Shown here piece by piece: positions 12,901 through 25,206 of a stretch of DNA of 64,000 nucleotides. The position numbers and the translations under genes were made by a program. The notes below the pieces were generated by a model. That model was given only the letters and a program-made list of their open reading frames with translations, ran no database searches and was not told the DNA's origin. The DNA comes from Buddleja alternifolia (Eukaryota > Streptophyta > Magnoliopsida > Lamiales > Scrophulariaceae). The stretch's first letter is position 1; every line of letters begins with the position of its first letter. The stretch lies in the NCBI GenBank assembly GCA_019426215.1, contig CM033399.1:24499022-24563021 (forward strand), given 5' to 3'.

Positions 12901-13365
12901 ATTTAAAACATCACTGCTAGAAATCTCTTTTCAATTCCAGAATCTGTGTTTCGTATTCAATTGCCCCCAAACCCTTTTCTATGCTCTGATTATACATGCA
13001 AAACCACCTTTAGAATCTTTATCGAGTGTAAATATGTTTTATGATAAAGTTTGCCAAAAAAATGTTCGAAAATACTCCAGAAATGGTCACCAAAAAGTCC
13101 TTGTCAATGTGCTGTTTGGTTTTCAGAACTTTGCATTTAAAACATCACTGCTAAAAATCTCTTTTCAATTCCAGAATCTGTGTTTCATATTCAATTGCCC
13201 CCCAAACCCCTTTTCTATGCTCTGATTATACATGCAAAGCCACCTTTAGAATCTTTATCGAGTGCAAATATGTTTTATGATAAAGTTTGCCAAAAAATTA
13301 TTCGCAAATACTCTAGAAATGGTCACCAAAAAGTCCTTGTCGGTATGTTGTTTGGTTTTCAGAAA
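12901..13365 (+). repeat. Tandem duplication, 234-bp unit, in the Ty3 LTR
   Basis: The unit starting atttaaaacatcactgct at 12901 recurs at 13135 with about 95% visible identity, including ccagaatctgtgttt and gtttgccaaaaa blocks. A more diverged partial copy precedes it (about 12700-12860). The small open frames here are by-products of the repeat. Confidence 0.75.
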
Positions 13366-15359
13366 CCTTTATCCACTATCCTTTGCTTTGAAATCCCCCT
13401 TACCATGGTTCCATTGAAAATTTAAGATAACAAATATAAATCACTTTGAATGTAGATGTTGATACTAGTAAGTCGTGATAAAATCCATGATGTACTGTGA
13501 CTGAAAAGTTGATTTGATTATAAGGTGCAAGGAGATGGCTAAATTTGGCAGGTTTGTGTTGTTGATTTTGAAGGACCGATCTACCCTCTTTCAATCAGGT
13601 TTTTGAGATGGAGTTTAAATTTTAAGAAACCTTAGTCACTGGGAATCTATGGATATGAAGTTTAGTTGGTGATTAAAATGATAAAGGGACAAAACAAGGA
13701 TAAAAATGGAGACGCGCAATAGTGAAAGTGCAGAGTGGAGTGATCTGATGTAATCTTGTGAACGAATAAATAATGAAAGTTCAAGCATTTTGGAACCAAG
13801 TTATACTTCATATTCAAGCTGCGTAAGTTGGTTTGGCCTTAGCCTTTGGTTATTCGCGATGAAGTGTACTGGGAATTAGGATTATCAAATGACTTGTATT
13901 GTGAGCCTGTTATTTATTGCATATTTATTTGAAATAGGTTCTTGCTATGAGGCATTTTAAGAAAACAAAGTTGGACAAATTGGTAGTGTTGGAAGACCAC
14001 TCGGGGAAGATCCTAAGCTCGGAAGTGCACAATGAGTTGCTCTCAAAATTATAATTATATGCCTTTCAAAACTGGAAGAAACTTTCATCTCGTATATATA
14101 TATATATATCTTTATACTTGCATCATGCTTTGATACTTCCCACGAAAATGAGTTCCAACACTTTCAAAATCAAATCATGAACTCATTTTAAATTAAGGAT
14201 TTCATTTTTGCCAACTGTTAACTGCATGAATGACTTCAAAGACATATTTTGCTAGAATAATTTGTAGCCATGTTTTCTGAAAATAATTTCAATGAAAACC
14301 TTTCTATACTAAATTCTTGAAAACTGGTCGATTGAATGAATATTCTATAATGAGCCAAAAGACTACTATTGCATCAATTGTGACATACATAATTGCATTT
14401 TGTACATGGTTAAGTGTTGGGCGTGGATAAGGCAGGGTTCGATCCGTCAAGCATGGGTTTGCGGTTTTAAACAGTTCCCGCTATCCACAGCCAAATCCTA
14501 ACACCTAAAGACGGAATGTTCTGAGGGTGAGCGGGTCGTAAAACGTACAGCATATACCCGGGATATGACCAATCAAGAATAGTAAGCCTACATGGGGAGG
14601 TATAAGGTGATGACTTTGAAGCCGCTTGTTCAAGAGTGATAAGGAAGAAGCAGCGGGACCCAAAGAGCCATGAGTAAGTCATTGAACGTGATAGTATTGC
14701 TAACATGGCCCTCTCCTGCTTAAGCATGCCATGTATATGTTACTTGCATTGAACTGCCTCCTATTTAAATGCATGTTTTGAACCTTGAGTATCACGCCAC
14801 TCATTGTTCCAGTTTTATCATGAACGTAGTTCGTTTTCACACATGTTTTCAATTATCTTTGAACAAAACTTTATCATGTATATACTAAGGTTTTGGAGTC
14901 ATTAGACTCATTACCACTTATTGCTTAACTATTATTATGAATGAGAGTTGTTATTTTAACTCGCTTTTTCAATGATCATTTGAAAAACAAAAATTAGTAT
15001 TGTTTTCGCTCCATTAATTTTTTATTTGTGGGTCTAAAAACTGTTTTAAGCACCTTTCACACGAACATTGGTGCTCACTAAGCCGTTGCTTACGTACTTA
15101 ACTTATTCCTTCTAGTTAGAGGTGACTTGAGTAGTGGGACAGACTCGAAGGATCATGAGTGTAGATATGGACAATCCTAAACGTGATCATTGCATATTAC
15201 GACATAAGTTTACTTTATCTGGTTGACGGTGTTAGGGTTGGGAATCTACTAGAAGTTGTTATGCTAAGTTGTTTGAAGATTGTGGATTGAACTATTGCTT
15301 TGATAGGCTCACACTTTCAGATTTTGGTCCTTTAGGGACTGAATTTGGGGGGTGTGACA

Positions 15360-18300
15360 GAGAGTTTTGGTAATTACACAATAAGTGAGGATTATGTGTG
15401 TAATTTTTCCAAAAAATAAAGAAATTAATTTGTACCTTATCACACATATTGTGTGTGTCAAGACTCATTATTATTTGTGGGTGTCCAAATAAACAGAAAA
15501 AAACTCTATGCGCAGATATTATTTACATGAGAAAATATCACGTTCTTTAATTTCTCGTACTTTGTGGGTATTTATTAACATCATTCTTGTGCGCGCGTCT
15601 TTCTTACACATGAATGCAAAGCTAACATGATGACTCGTAATATATGTTTCAATAAAAATATAGCTAATCATACAAAAACAATGTTTTGACAGGTCATATA
15701 TACTATTTATCTCCACACAATGATATAATGTAGATTATCTTGAATGAGTTACAGTGACTTGATTGAATGACGACACTGATTATGAAATACCAATTTGCAT
15801 GTGATCAAATATATACATATATAAATATGGTATTAGGTACATAACTAAATATGGTAAAGTCAACTTAAACTAAATCTGCACCATATGTGTTCATTTGCAT
15901 ATGAGAGAAGTGACTCTGGAATGATGTACAATAAGACTCCTACTGTCCTACATACATTCACACTGCAATAAAATAAAAATTGATGTGATGGATATTAGTT
16001 ATAGGGGTAAGTTGATAAATTTAAAATTTAATGGGTTAAAGCTCTATGAAGAGTTGGATCAAGGCCTGCACAAATACAGCCGGATTGTGCCTGAGGTGGA
16101 CCCACAAAAAAAGGCCAAATTTATAAAAAGTAAGATTGTAGACAAGATTCAATTAATTAGGAACTTTCGATAGCAGGAAGAGTAAGTCAACCTAATTGGA
16201 CTAGATCTCTGCAGTTCTAGCTCGATTAAAGGGGCTCCAGTTGGAAGTGATTAGCTGCAACTGCCATATATATTTATGGAAGGGAGCTAGCATCAATCTA
16301 TTTACAATAATGACCATAGCTATTAAGCTTGAATAAATACCAATGATTTCAAAACCAAATTGGACTTGCCATTCATGGTTTAACCGTAAACTGGTCATTA
16401 GTCCGGTCTGATTGAGCACATACACAGGTTGAATGTTGACCCAGACGAATCGTGTGGCGGGTTTTGCAACTTTTTTCTTTTTCAGATCTCATCCACGGCT
16501 TCTCACGTTCCGATTTGAAATATATATATATATATATATATATATTTCTATTTGTCATGGTTTTTTTTGGCCATGCTAGTAGAGAAGAGTGACAGAACGT
16601 AAGAAGAAAAGGGGAAAATAACTTTTTGCTCATAGACATGGCCATTGAAGATTAAAGAAGCAATATTAAATTTTGGAGAAAAGAAGAAGAAATGGAAAAA
16701 TAATGAGAAGACGAAGAAAAAGGGGGGAAGGGGAGAAAGAAGGAAGCGGAGCACAAGGACGAATGGATAACAAATCTCCCTAATTGGTTAGCAACTTTTA
16801 CTATCGATAATTCTATGGTACATCCACTGCATATTCACAACTGGAGTGGATTTCATAGGGTAAATGGATGATGAAAATTACCCTAACACTAGTGAATTTG
16901 TGGTGGATAGTGGAGCGAGAACATTTATAAATTTTTCCTACTTACTATGAAAGAATATTTTTAAGATTTTTTTGAATAATGTGTTTGATTGACACATCAT
17001 CAAAGGAAAAAAAATTTATTTTTTTCAAAGTTCTAGCTAAGTTTGAAGAAATTCTTAAAAAAAAGAGAAAAAGTTGTTTTGTACTATTCTCGATTTGACA
17101 GTTCACTTATCCAATAAATAAGTTTTTTCCGACTATTTTTCAACACTGAGAGTCAAATTTATTGCATATTCTAATGCAAATTAAATAACAAAACATAAAA
17201 ATAAGGTTTATTTTACCTATTTTTTATGTCTAAATCGATGAGTTTAATTAAAATATGTTTATGAAAAATTATATCTGAATATCATTTTTTTTTATGTCTA
17301 AATCGATGAGTTTAACTAAAATATGTTTATGAAAAATTATATCTAAACATCAATCCAACCAAATTTCTCACAACAATTAATATATCACATCAACCATTAT
17401 CATTACATATTTTTCTCTAAAAAAAAAAGTCACCCAACTACACTTTCAACACCACATTTTTTATTCTTAAAAATAATTTTTCTCACTTTTGTCATTGAAT
17501 TTTTTTTTCGAGATGGATATGTTATCCAATTAAACCGTTAGATCCACTAGGTTTAGGACTTTCTTATAATATTATATATATTTCTTTTTGTTTAGGTTAT
17601 TTACTTTTTGATGATAGAACACAAGTTGTATATATTTCTTTTTTAAAATTTGTATTAACGTCCCCCGTCAAAAAATAAATAAATAACAAAATTAAAAATT
17701 CATTTCACATTTCTAGTCCACAAGCTGACCTAAATCCACGTAGTAGAGTAATTGACTGAGTTTGACACTCTCATAGACTACATAGTCCAATATTTAAGTT
17801 AGAATTCTAGTTATAATTTTATATTTGCTCATCATCCATGAGTTGTCCAAAGCCTATCATCCATTTCTTAAGATCCATGAGTCTATGCACAACATATTTT
17901 TCCCATGATTCACATCCAAAAGCACGTTGGTGCTTTTTGATTTCGCAAAATGCACACAACTTCTTTTGTTTATCTCAAAACAGGAAAAAAGAACTTTTAC
18001 GTCTTATTTTCTTTAAAACTATACTCGCAAAATAGTTAGTTCTCTCATTTTAAAGTTTAACAAGGTATTGTATTATTCAAATACAAATATTTGAAATTTA
18101 ATTTTGATACTTTTGTTATATATTTCATATGTGTTATTCTAAAGTCTAAACTCTAGTCAATTTTTTTTTTTATTTAAGTTAGGAATTTGTTGATGAACTT
18201 TTATAAAACAAAAATTCGATAGTGAATATAAGTGCTAATAAAAAGAAAAGAAAAAGTAAAGAAATAAATGTGTGTGATGGTGTGTAACATGTGTTTTCTC

Positions 18301-19211
18301 TTGTAGAAAATAAGTGTAAATATAGAATAGTGAAGAAAAGAATGGACGCTTAAAGGAAAATCACATATGGGTGATAAGTGGTATGAAAAAAATGACAATT
18401 CTTTCTGACTTGCAAAATGCAACTTTTTTGGTTCAATTGAAGTGATGTTGAATGCTCTCTCTTTCTTGACAATGAGAATAAAATTATTTTAGGTTATACA
18501 GTAAAGTAGTCATTGCGATATAAAAGATGGAATTGTGTGATCAGAATTTGCATTATATGTAGATTTTTCTTCTAGTTAAATTATGTTCCTTTCATGTAAT
18601 TCGTATATTGTGAATTATGAGTATTTATAGTATTCATATAAAATATGTTAACTAAACAATAGACTAAAAAGATCGAGCACAATTTAGGATGCTCAACTCT
18701 ATATTAAATAATTGGCACATATGTTTTATTTAGCAGTGATTTGTATAGTTTTGAAATATGACATATCATAATTTTGCAACAATAGATGCAATATTTGCAT
18801 TTTCTCTTGTGTTTCAATAATTAATTATCTTTTTTAAAAAAAGGATTGGATCAAAAAAATGTGCGTAGAAATAAATAGTAATATTTTTAACATTTTGGTC
18901 TCTCACTCCCTAAGTCAAAATCCTGGCTCCGTCTCTGAATGGATTGTGGTATAACAGAACACTCACATCTACATGCATGCACATCTATACATATAGATTA
19001 TATAAAAATTCTTGTGTCGAATAGAAACTTAAAGTTCACCAAAATTAGGAGTAAAAAACAAAGCATTAATGTACAACGGAAATTCCCAAGCTTACACAAG
19101 AAGAACTGTCTAAAACAAAAATCAGTTTGTCTATCATTTTTCTCGTTCTCAAAAAGCTCTCTCCCTATACTATATGTACATCCGCCCGTATATATATATA
19201 GTGTACACTAT
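15360..19211. other. AT-rich intergenic region without a supported gene
   Basis: I find no gene. It holds a TA microsatellite (16518-16545), a purine-rich tract (16660-16750), a 68-bp tandem duplication (17221-17355) and long A/T runs. Short frames here have no recognisable domains and biased composition (for example Phe/Ser/Pro-rich opposite the purine tract). It separates the Ty3 LTR from the LOR gene, whose 3' untranslated region must lie at its right end. Confidence 0.5.
17221..17355. repeat. 68-bp tandem duplication
   Basis: The unit tttttatgtctaaatcgatg starting at 17221 recurs at 17289, and the match continues through gtttatgaaaaattatatct with a few changes. Confidence 0.8.
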
Positions 19212-20106
19212 CTACAATTTATTATTGATCAAGCCATAGACTGTGACGAGAGCCATAATAAGTGATGGATCAGCTTGGGGTTCCACCGTTAATGTCAAAA
19301 CATCATCACCCAAAACAACTCCTGCTGATGATTGCTTCTGTATAGCCTGCACACACACAAACCAAACATAAGCTTATAAGTATTTAAACATCATTAAATA
19401 TTTTATGTGCTGCACATACTTGTATATTTGTTGTAGAATAAAAGATAAAATTAATTATCAATTTTAAAATTGAAGACTTGGATATATGTATCCATGTTTC
19501 TAGTTAACGTACATAGCATATATAGTAAAAGACTAACCTCTGCCAAAAGGTGGCCTGAAAAGTCTACAATCTTAAGTGTTGATTTTCCTTCCAATCCTAT
19601 AATCTTATAACAGCAATTAATTCTGCTATTTTCATCACTTCTAAGAGTAACTCGGCAAGACATATTTTTGCTAAAAATTGTATGATTTCTTCTCACTTGA
19701 AAATATGGCCTCATCTTCTTTGAATCAATCCATTTAAATCCTTCCCAACATCCAAAAATTCTAAGTTTCTGCAACAATAAAACAATTTTAGGCCACCATA
19801 TATATATATATAGGACACTTTTTAGTAGATAAACAATTAAATAAGCTAAAATTTAGTTTGTAAATTATATACCTTTCTCTTTATAGAGTACAAAACTTTT
19901 CCTTTTGTATCCATGAGAAAGACTCTACTGCTGCATGTTTCTTGGTAATTATCGACTCGAAAAGCCACGTCACCGTTCGAATTAAAGACAGTGCAACCAT
20001 TTCCATGGCACACAAGGGATTTCATCCATATAGTGTATTTCTCTCTTTCCGACAGAGAATTTTTAGAAGAACTATTTATCGATAAATTAGGATGTATTTT
20101 CGCCAT
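19212..20106 (-). CDS. LURP-one-related (LOR/Tubby-like barrel) protein
   Basis: Three exons on minus: 20106-19873, 19768-19538 and 19346-19212. All introns are GT-AG (donors AAG|gtatat and GAG|gttagt; acceptors ttgcag and gtgcag) and phase 0, giving 600 nt, 199 residues, the normal LOR size. The family is a one-domain beta-barrel resembling the Tubby C-terminal fold. Visible hallmarks are YTIWMKSLVCHGNGC and VFNSNGDVAFRVDNY in exon 1, WEGFK and YFQVRR then GLEGKSTLKIVD in exon 2, and VVLGDDVLTLTVEP with SLIMALVTVYGLI near the C-terminus in exon 3. Some members (Arabidopsis LURP1) act in oomycete defence, but most have no assigned role, so function here is inferred only as LOR family. No broken frame is seen. 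It is the only intact host gene in the window. Confidence 0.92.
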
Positions 20107-20154
20107 TACTCAAAAATATTATAAGGATAGTGAAGAACTCTGAAAAAGCTCATG

Positions 20155-20163
20155 TATTTATAG
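20155..20163 (-). promoter_or_regulatory. TATA box of the LOR gene
   Basis: CTATAAATA on minus, about 50 bases before the ATG at 20106, implying a short 5' leader. A W-box core (ttgact, 20270-20275) lies about 165 bases upstream of the ATG. One such hexamer could be chance, though WRKY sites are known in LURP1-type promoters. Confidence 0.55.
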
Positions 20164-20169
20164 AAGTCT

Positions 20170-20865
20170 GAGAGTACAATGGATCACTATCCATATCTAT
20201 ATCTATATGTACAAATATATATGTACGTAATCCACAAATAATATAATTAAAGAAAGTGGCATGCAAAGTTTGACTTAATCAAAATTAATATAATATAATT
20301 CATTAGCTCTCTTATTGCAGTTTGTCACTATCGAAATTTTGCTTTAGTTGGTGGCTCTTTTCTGTTTTTGGTTAGTTTAAGAGCAATAAAAAAGGAGTTA
20401 TATAGTCACAAACCAGCAACGTCGTCGTAACCATGCATGAAGTCCGCATTATATTTTCAGTGATCATTAATTACAATATAACAAACACTTTTTAGATGTC
20501 ATGAGGGGACGGTATTCGTCTTTTGGAAAGTAGGTGTCTGGTTGTATATATATTTCATTCTTATCTACTTAATTATTATTTTATTTAATCATGCAATAAT
20601 TTATAAGGTAATTATTTCCATTTTAATTTCCCCCTTGTACAATGGCTAATCCTGAGAGCCTCTCCTCCATCCTTTTATTATATTGCATCAATTTAATTTG
20701 TCCTTTCGATTTTGGAACTAGTTCAATCATCAACCTTGCAAATATTACACTCTAATGTATCAAATATACCTTATAAATATAATTAAGGGCCAAAAAAAGA
20801 TTAATTAGTCCCTCTCTCGCCCACTCTCTTCATACCATCTATTTATAACTAGACATGAATTGGTT

Positions 20866-20909
<44 letters not shown>

Positions 20910-20985
20910 GTTTAATATTTAAATAGTTTTATTAGATAAATTTTAAATTTGTGAATTCTTAATTCAATTATATATATTTTTTAAA
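20170..20985. other. AT-rich region upstream of the LOR gene
   Basis: No gene seen. A (TA)n microsatellite lies at 20870-20904. The first few hundred bases are presumably LOR promoter. Confidence 0.4.
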
Positions 20986-20989
20986 ATTT

Positions 20990-21157
20990 CAAATGAAAGA
21001 AATACTTGGGCTAATAGTGTTTTCATCATGGTTCATACGGACCCTATAAAATTCTAAATAAGGAGAGAAAAGTCACAACTTGTGACAACCAGGAACTGAA
21101 CCCAGTACCTCCCACATGAAAGTGGAAGTTGATACCATTAAGCTAGCAAGCCTTGGG
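20990..21157 (-). mobile_element. tRNA-derived SINE
   Basis: On minus the head begins ggcttgctagcttaatgg, with an A-box-like TAGCTTAATGG (21135-21145) and a B-box-like GGTTCAGTTCC (21092-21102) about 32 bases apart, the spacing of an RNA polymerase III internal promoter. A conserved-looking cacatgaaagtgg segment (plus) lies between them. The 3' end is uncertain and no clear flanking duplication was found. Confidence 0.6.
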
Positions 21158-21159
21158 TA

Positions 21160-22230
21160 TTAAATTATTTTTTATATACTAAATAAAACTTCAATTATTT
21201 ATAGTTATTAAATGCTAAACTATTTTTTATATATTATATAAATATTAAATTTGTGAATTTTGATAATTATTCATTTCAAATGTTTAATTTAAACATATCT
21301 ATATATAGTTGGAAAACTGGAATGATATATTTTATTCGACAAATCAAAGAATTGGAGATAGATTGAGTTTCTTTTCCTTATTGTATTAAAATTTATTCTC
21401 AGGGCCAGAATAGTTTGTTCTATCAAAAATATGTGATTGAAAAAATTTAAGAATTAAAGGGGGCAAAGAGTGACACAACAAAAAAGATGGAGGTGCATTT
21501 TTTTAATTTAAAAAAAGTAGAAGGGGAAACTGCAATTAACCCTAATTTATATTTGAAAACCAGTGTGACGGCTGAACTGAACTATTAACGACAAATCAAT
21601 AGATAGAAGTATAGAACATATGTCGGACATAACGAATGTGTATGATTATGAAACTACATATATATGCAAAAAGGTTGACCATAAATAGTGATGATTATCT
21701 TTAAGTAATTTGCCATATACAGACAATTTATGACATGTCGAAATTACTTAGCTCCTAATGTGGAAATCTTATCGGGAGTCTTATATTTTATTGATTAAGT
21801 ATACATTAATTAGCCTGAGATTAGTGACATGCTGATAGTGATTCCACAATGGAAGTAATGTACTAATATATATACCACTTATCATGTGATTTATTAGCCT
21901 AGGTCTTTCTTTCTTTTACCCTTTTTTTTGTTTGCTTAGGTCATATTAAACTGAATATTAGGTACGGGCCTAATTGTAATACTAATTGATTAATATAATA
22001 TATTAGCTATATGTATGATGATGTAGTCAAAGCCCATTATTTGATTAGCCAATAGAGATTTCTGAGTTTGCCTTCATATGCATCATATGATCACTAAAAA
22101 AATAACAGAAATGTCAAGTGGCCACGTTAAATCATCACTGATGTTAGGGACATTAGTATATATATAGGTTAAAGAACAAACGGGAAAAGAATGTAACAAA
22201 AAATACGCAAATATTTTATTGATGGAAACC
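21160..22230. other. AT-rich region without a supported gene
   Basis: I see no gene, clear repeat or RNA. Composition and short frames are those of plant spacer DNA. Confidence 0.4.
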
Positions 22231-22235
22231 CAAAT

Positions 22236-23170
22236 GCTGTGTTTGTTTGTGTTTGCAAAGTCATATTTTCATTTTCATTCTCATTTGAAAATAAAAATAC
22301 ACATTTTATATCATCTTTAACTGAAAATATACTTATTTTTATTTTCAACTTTTACATTCTCCCAAAATAAGTCCGACTTGATCAAAAGTGTTGAATGTAT
22401 ATTAAATATTAATAATACCCATTATATCAAACACTAAAATGTCTATTATCAAGTATTTTCATAGTTTGGCTTTTATACAAATAAGAGGAAAATATTTGGG
22501 TGCAAATATTGCTACCATGTCTTACATTTCAAAATTAGTATGCAAAATTAGTATTTCGTATGCATTTTGTTGAAGTAAAGAAAATTTGCTAATTTGAGCT
22601 GGGCCGAAATAAGCCCGAAGATCGTAAGAATATGTGAGCCGAGTTTGAACCGAGCCAAAAAAAAAAAGTGAGCTGAGTTTGGACCTATGGTTTTGGGCCC
22701 AATGCAATTTGAGCTTGGACGAGCTGAAGCTTGGCTCATAGAGCTTGATTGACAGGCCTGCATATTTTCCTTTCTCTCACAACTTCTTCAAAAAATCTGT
22801 ATTTCCGTCAACAATTATGGTGTTAGAGGAAATTAAAAAGCATTGTATAAACCTTCATAGTCTTATGTACATTTTAAGACAAATTTTGAGTATTTTTAAT
22901 GCTTTTTTTTTGGTCAATTTTTATCATTTTTACTTATAAATTTATTTAATCAATATAATATTATCTATTCGTTTATCTATATTATTCACATAATCATTAC
23001 TTTTAACTAAAACAATCATTTCACATCTCATCAAATCATCAATTCCAACCATTTTTAGAAACACATCCTAACATACCTATATTTTCATACAAAAATAAAA
23101 AAACTCATTTCTCATACATTTTTTAAAATGACGGTTGAAAATGAAATGAAAATACATCCAAACAAAGTCA
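22236..23170. mobile_element. Possible MITE with an internal GAGCT-rich piece
   Basis: The left side reads ctgtgtttgtttg and continues with attttcattttcattctc. The right side reads gaaaatgaaatgaaaat and ends ccaaacaaagtc, roughly its inverted complement. The interior (22580-22765) has GAGCTTG/GAGCCGAG words like those in the hAT-like element at 11215, and ends at gattgacaggcctg. No convincing target duplication, so the call is tentative. Confidence 0.35.
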
Positions 23171-23929
23171 AAACAATTACAAAAAACCACCTGCAAGCTA
23201 GATCGCATTAACTTTTATTTAAGTGACTACTCAATTAGAATTTGAGTTTTCCTATTACTAATAACAGAGCATGAAACTCTGTGAAACTAGGCAACACAAT
23301 CGTATTTTACTAGGAAACAAGTGCTATCACACTAAAAAACTACCATAAACCAAAAATTGCACAAAAATACGCTTTGCTTGGAACCTGCTTGAGCTGCCCG
23401 AAATGTTGCCCGTCTGATTATCCCTGATACTAGCACATCGGAAATTTATTGAATTACTTTCTAGGATTGAAACATGCAGAGTGTTTTAACTCTATGAGGC
23501 CTATCACATATAAAGAACTGCTTATCTACAAATAGTATTTAGATTTGGTTGATACCAGAGTCAATTTTTCTCCAAAAATCGACATGTCTTCAAAAATTCT
23601 TCTTTTTCCTAAATAGTTTTCATCCACTTCAAAAAAACCGGATCTCCAAGCTTGTTTCCTTGCTCCACTTTCATGTATTCCACCTTTCCAAGATTTTTGT
23701 TCACTTTAGAGACCCAAAAGTTTCTCTTTTAAAGTTGATTCACACCCTAAACACTCGCTCGTTTATAATCTTAGCTTTTTTTTTTTATAAGAGCTTATAA
23801 TCTTAGCTAGTGTGATCTATAAATGATGATTCTAATGCAAAAGGATAATGTATGGGATTAGGTGAAAGCTAATACTTCTACCAAGTATATACGTATGTGT
23901 TCTTGTATTCAAGATTCTTGGTGTATAAT
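23171..23929. other. AT-rich region without a supported gene
   Basis: No gene or repeat boundary identified. An 83-codon open frame at 23549-23800 is Phe/Leu/Ser-rich, matches nothing I recognise and is probably chance. Confidence 0.35.
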
Positions 23930-25206
23930 CAAAAACTCAAAAACACTATGTTGGAGAGAAGGAGGGGCTATTTTTTGCATGAGGAGGACAAAAAAATGGG
24001 CCTATTTTGTTTTGTCATTTCCATCCTCCTCCTAGATCTATTTGTAGGTATAGGTTCTTGCAAACCCTACTTTTAGTTTTCTAGAAGAACTCTTCTACAT
24101 TAAAAGTAGTTTGCATGTAGAATTAAATCTTAAAGTTAATTTTCAAATAGAATTCTTCTAATTTAATTAGTTTCCTAATTAGACTCATCCTACATGGTAA
24201 TTTCCTAATGGAAATTAAATTCCTCTAATTACAATAATTCTTTCTCTCCATTAAATCTTATTTTCTATTAGAAGAAAAAATAATTGAACTCCTTTAATTA
24301 ATTTTCCTCTAATTTTCGGCCTAGTCATATATAAAAACAACACATTAATAATTAATCCATCACACTGCATTAATTAAAAATTTCTTCCAATTAATTGGAC
24401 CGCCTATTAATTATATGGTTTATTGGCTTTTTCCCAAACGTTCTTTTGAGCTTAATTAAACTGATCCGATCAACTTAATAATTTTTTATCCAACTACTAA
24501 ATAAATAAGGGTCTCAATGATTAATCTAATTAATCAATATATTTAATCAAACTACTTTCAATTAAATTCCTTTAGTCAAGAAATGGATTTGTCCGAGTAT
24601 TGTATGTGACCCTCTAAGTTCGCTAACAAACAAGTAGTGGGCTCACAAGTCACAACCATTGTGATTTAATTTAGACGACAAAAATATTTAGATTAATTAA
24701 ATATTTTTAATTAACCATCTAATTATTTAATCTCATAAATATAAGATACCACAAATTGATGAAAAACTTTTAGGCACTTATCTCGAAGACCTAGATGTAG
24801 ATGATTCAAAGTGAATATTTTCAACCACGGTCATGCAAGTGAGGTTATACTATCATCCACCTTTTCAATTGAACTAAGGATCTAGGAATCTTGATAGTTG
24901 AGATCCTTGTGAAGTTCAATTTTTTCAATTCAAATGTGTTTGACTAATGATTAATTAAACTGAGAAACTCTTTTCTCAATTAATTACTATCTTGTTTTGG
25001 CCAAAGACTAACTTTGTCAAACCTCTATGAAGATCATAGGAAATTAATTATTCATCTGGATAAGCTGTGAATCTTTTTTGTCAACACCAACCTCCATATA
25101 TGAGTCATTACACCCAATAACCAGTCCATAAGCGTTCTTATTAAAGAATTGGCACATGAGTCAAAGTGTAGTAAGTCAATATACAAGATTACCATGATAA
25201 TGATAG
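23930..25206 (-). repeat. Family Y-like copia LTR fragment
   Basis: Several blocks parallel the reversed LTR at 1316-3540 in the same order: the block near 24610 (tgaccctctaag; compare tgacccc at 2470), tttggccaaaga (24995; compare 2872) and ataggaaat soon after. Long AT-rich stretches between are poorly alignable by eye. It is cut on the right by the family X LTR at 25207. Confidence 0.4.

Larger units (their letters stand above)
5704..15359 (+). repeat. Chromovirus-like Ty3 3' LTR, split by an Athila-like insertion
   Basis: The LTR starts TGTGACACCCGAG (5704) after a purine tract and ends GGGGGGTGTGACA (15359), so its termini are short inverted repeats. The left part is 5704-5897 and the right part 12328-15359, about 3.2 kb once the nested element is removed. 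The sequence reads smoothly across the insertion (ctatgagac then aaatagag). The right part includes a promoter-like TATATATA region (about 12370), a 234-bp tandem duplication (12901-13365) and a GC-richer stretch (14400-14735). No gene was found in it. Confidence 0.55.
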
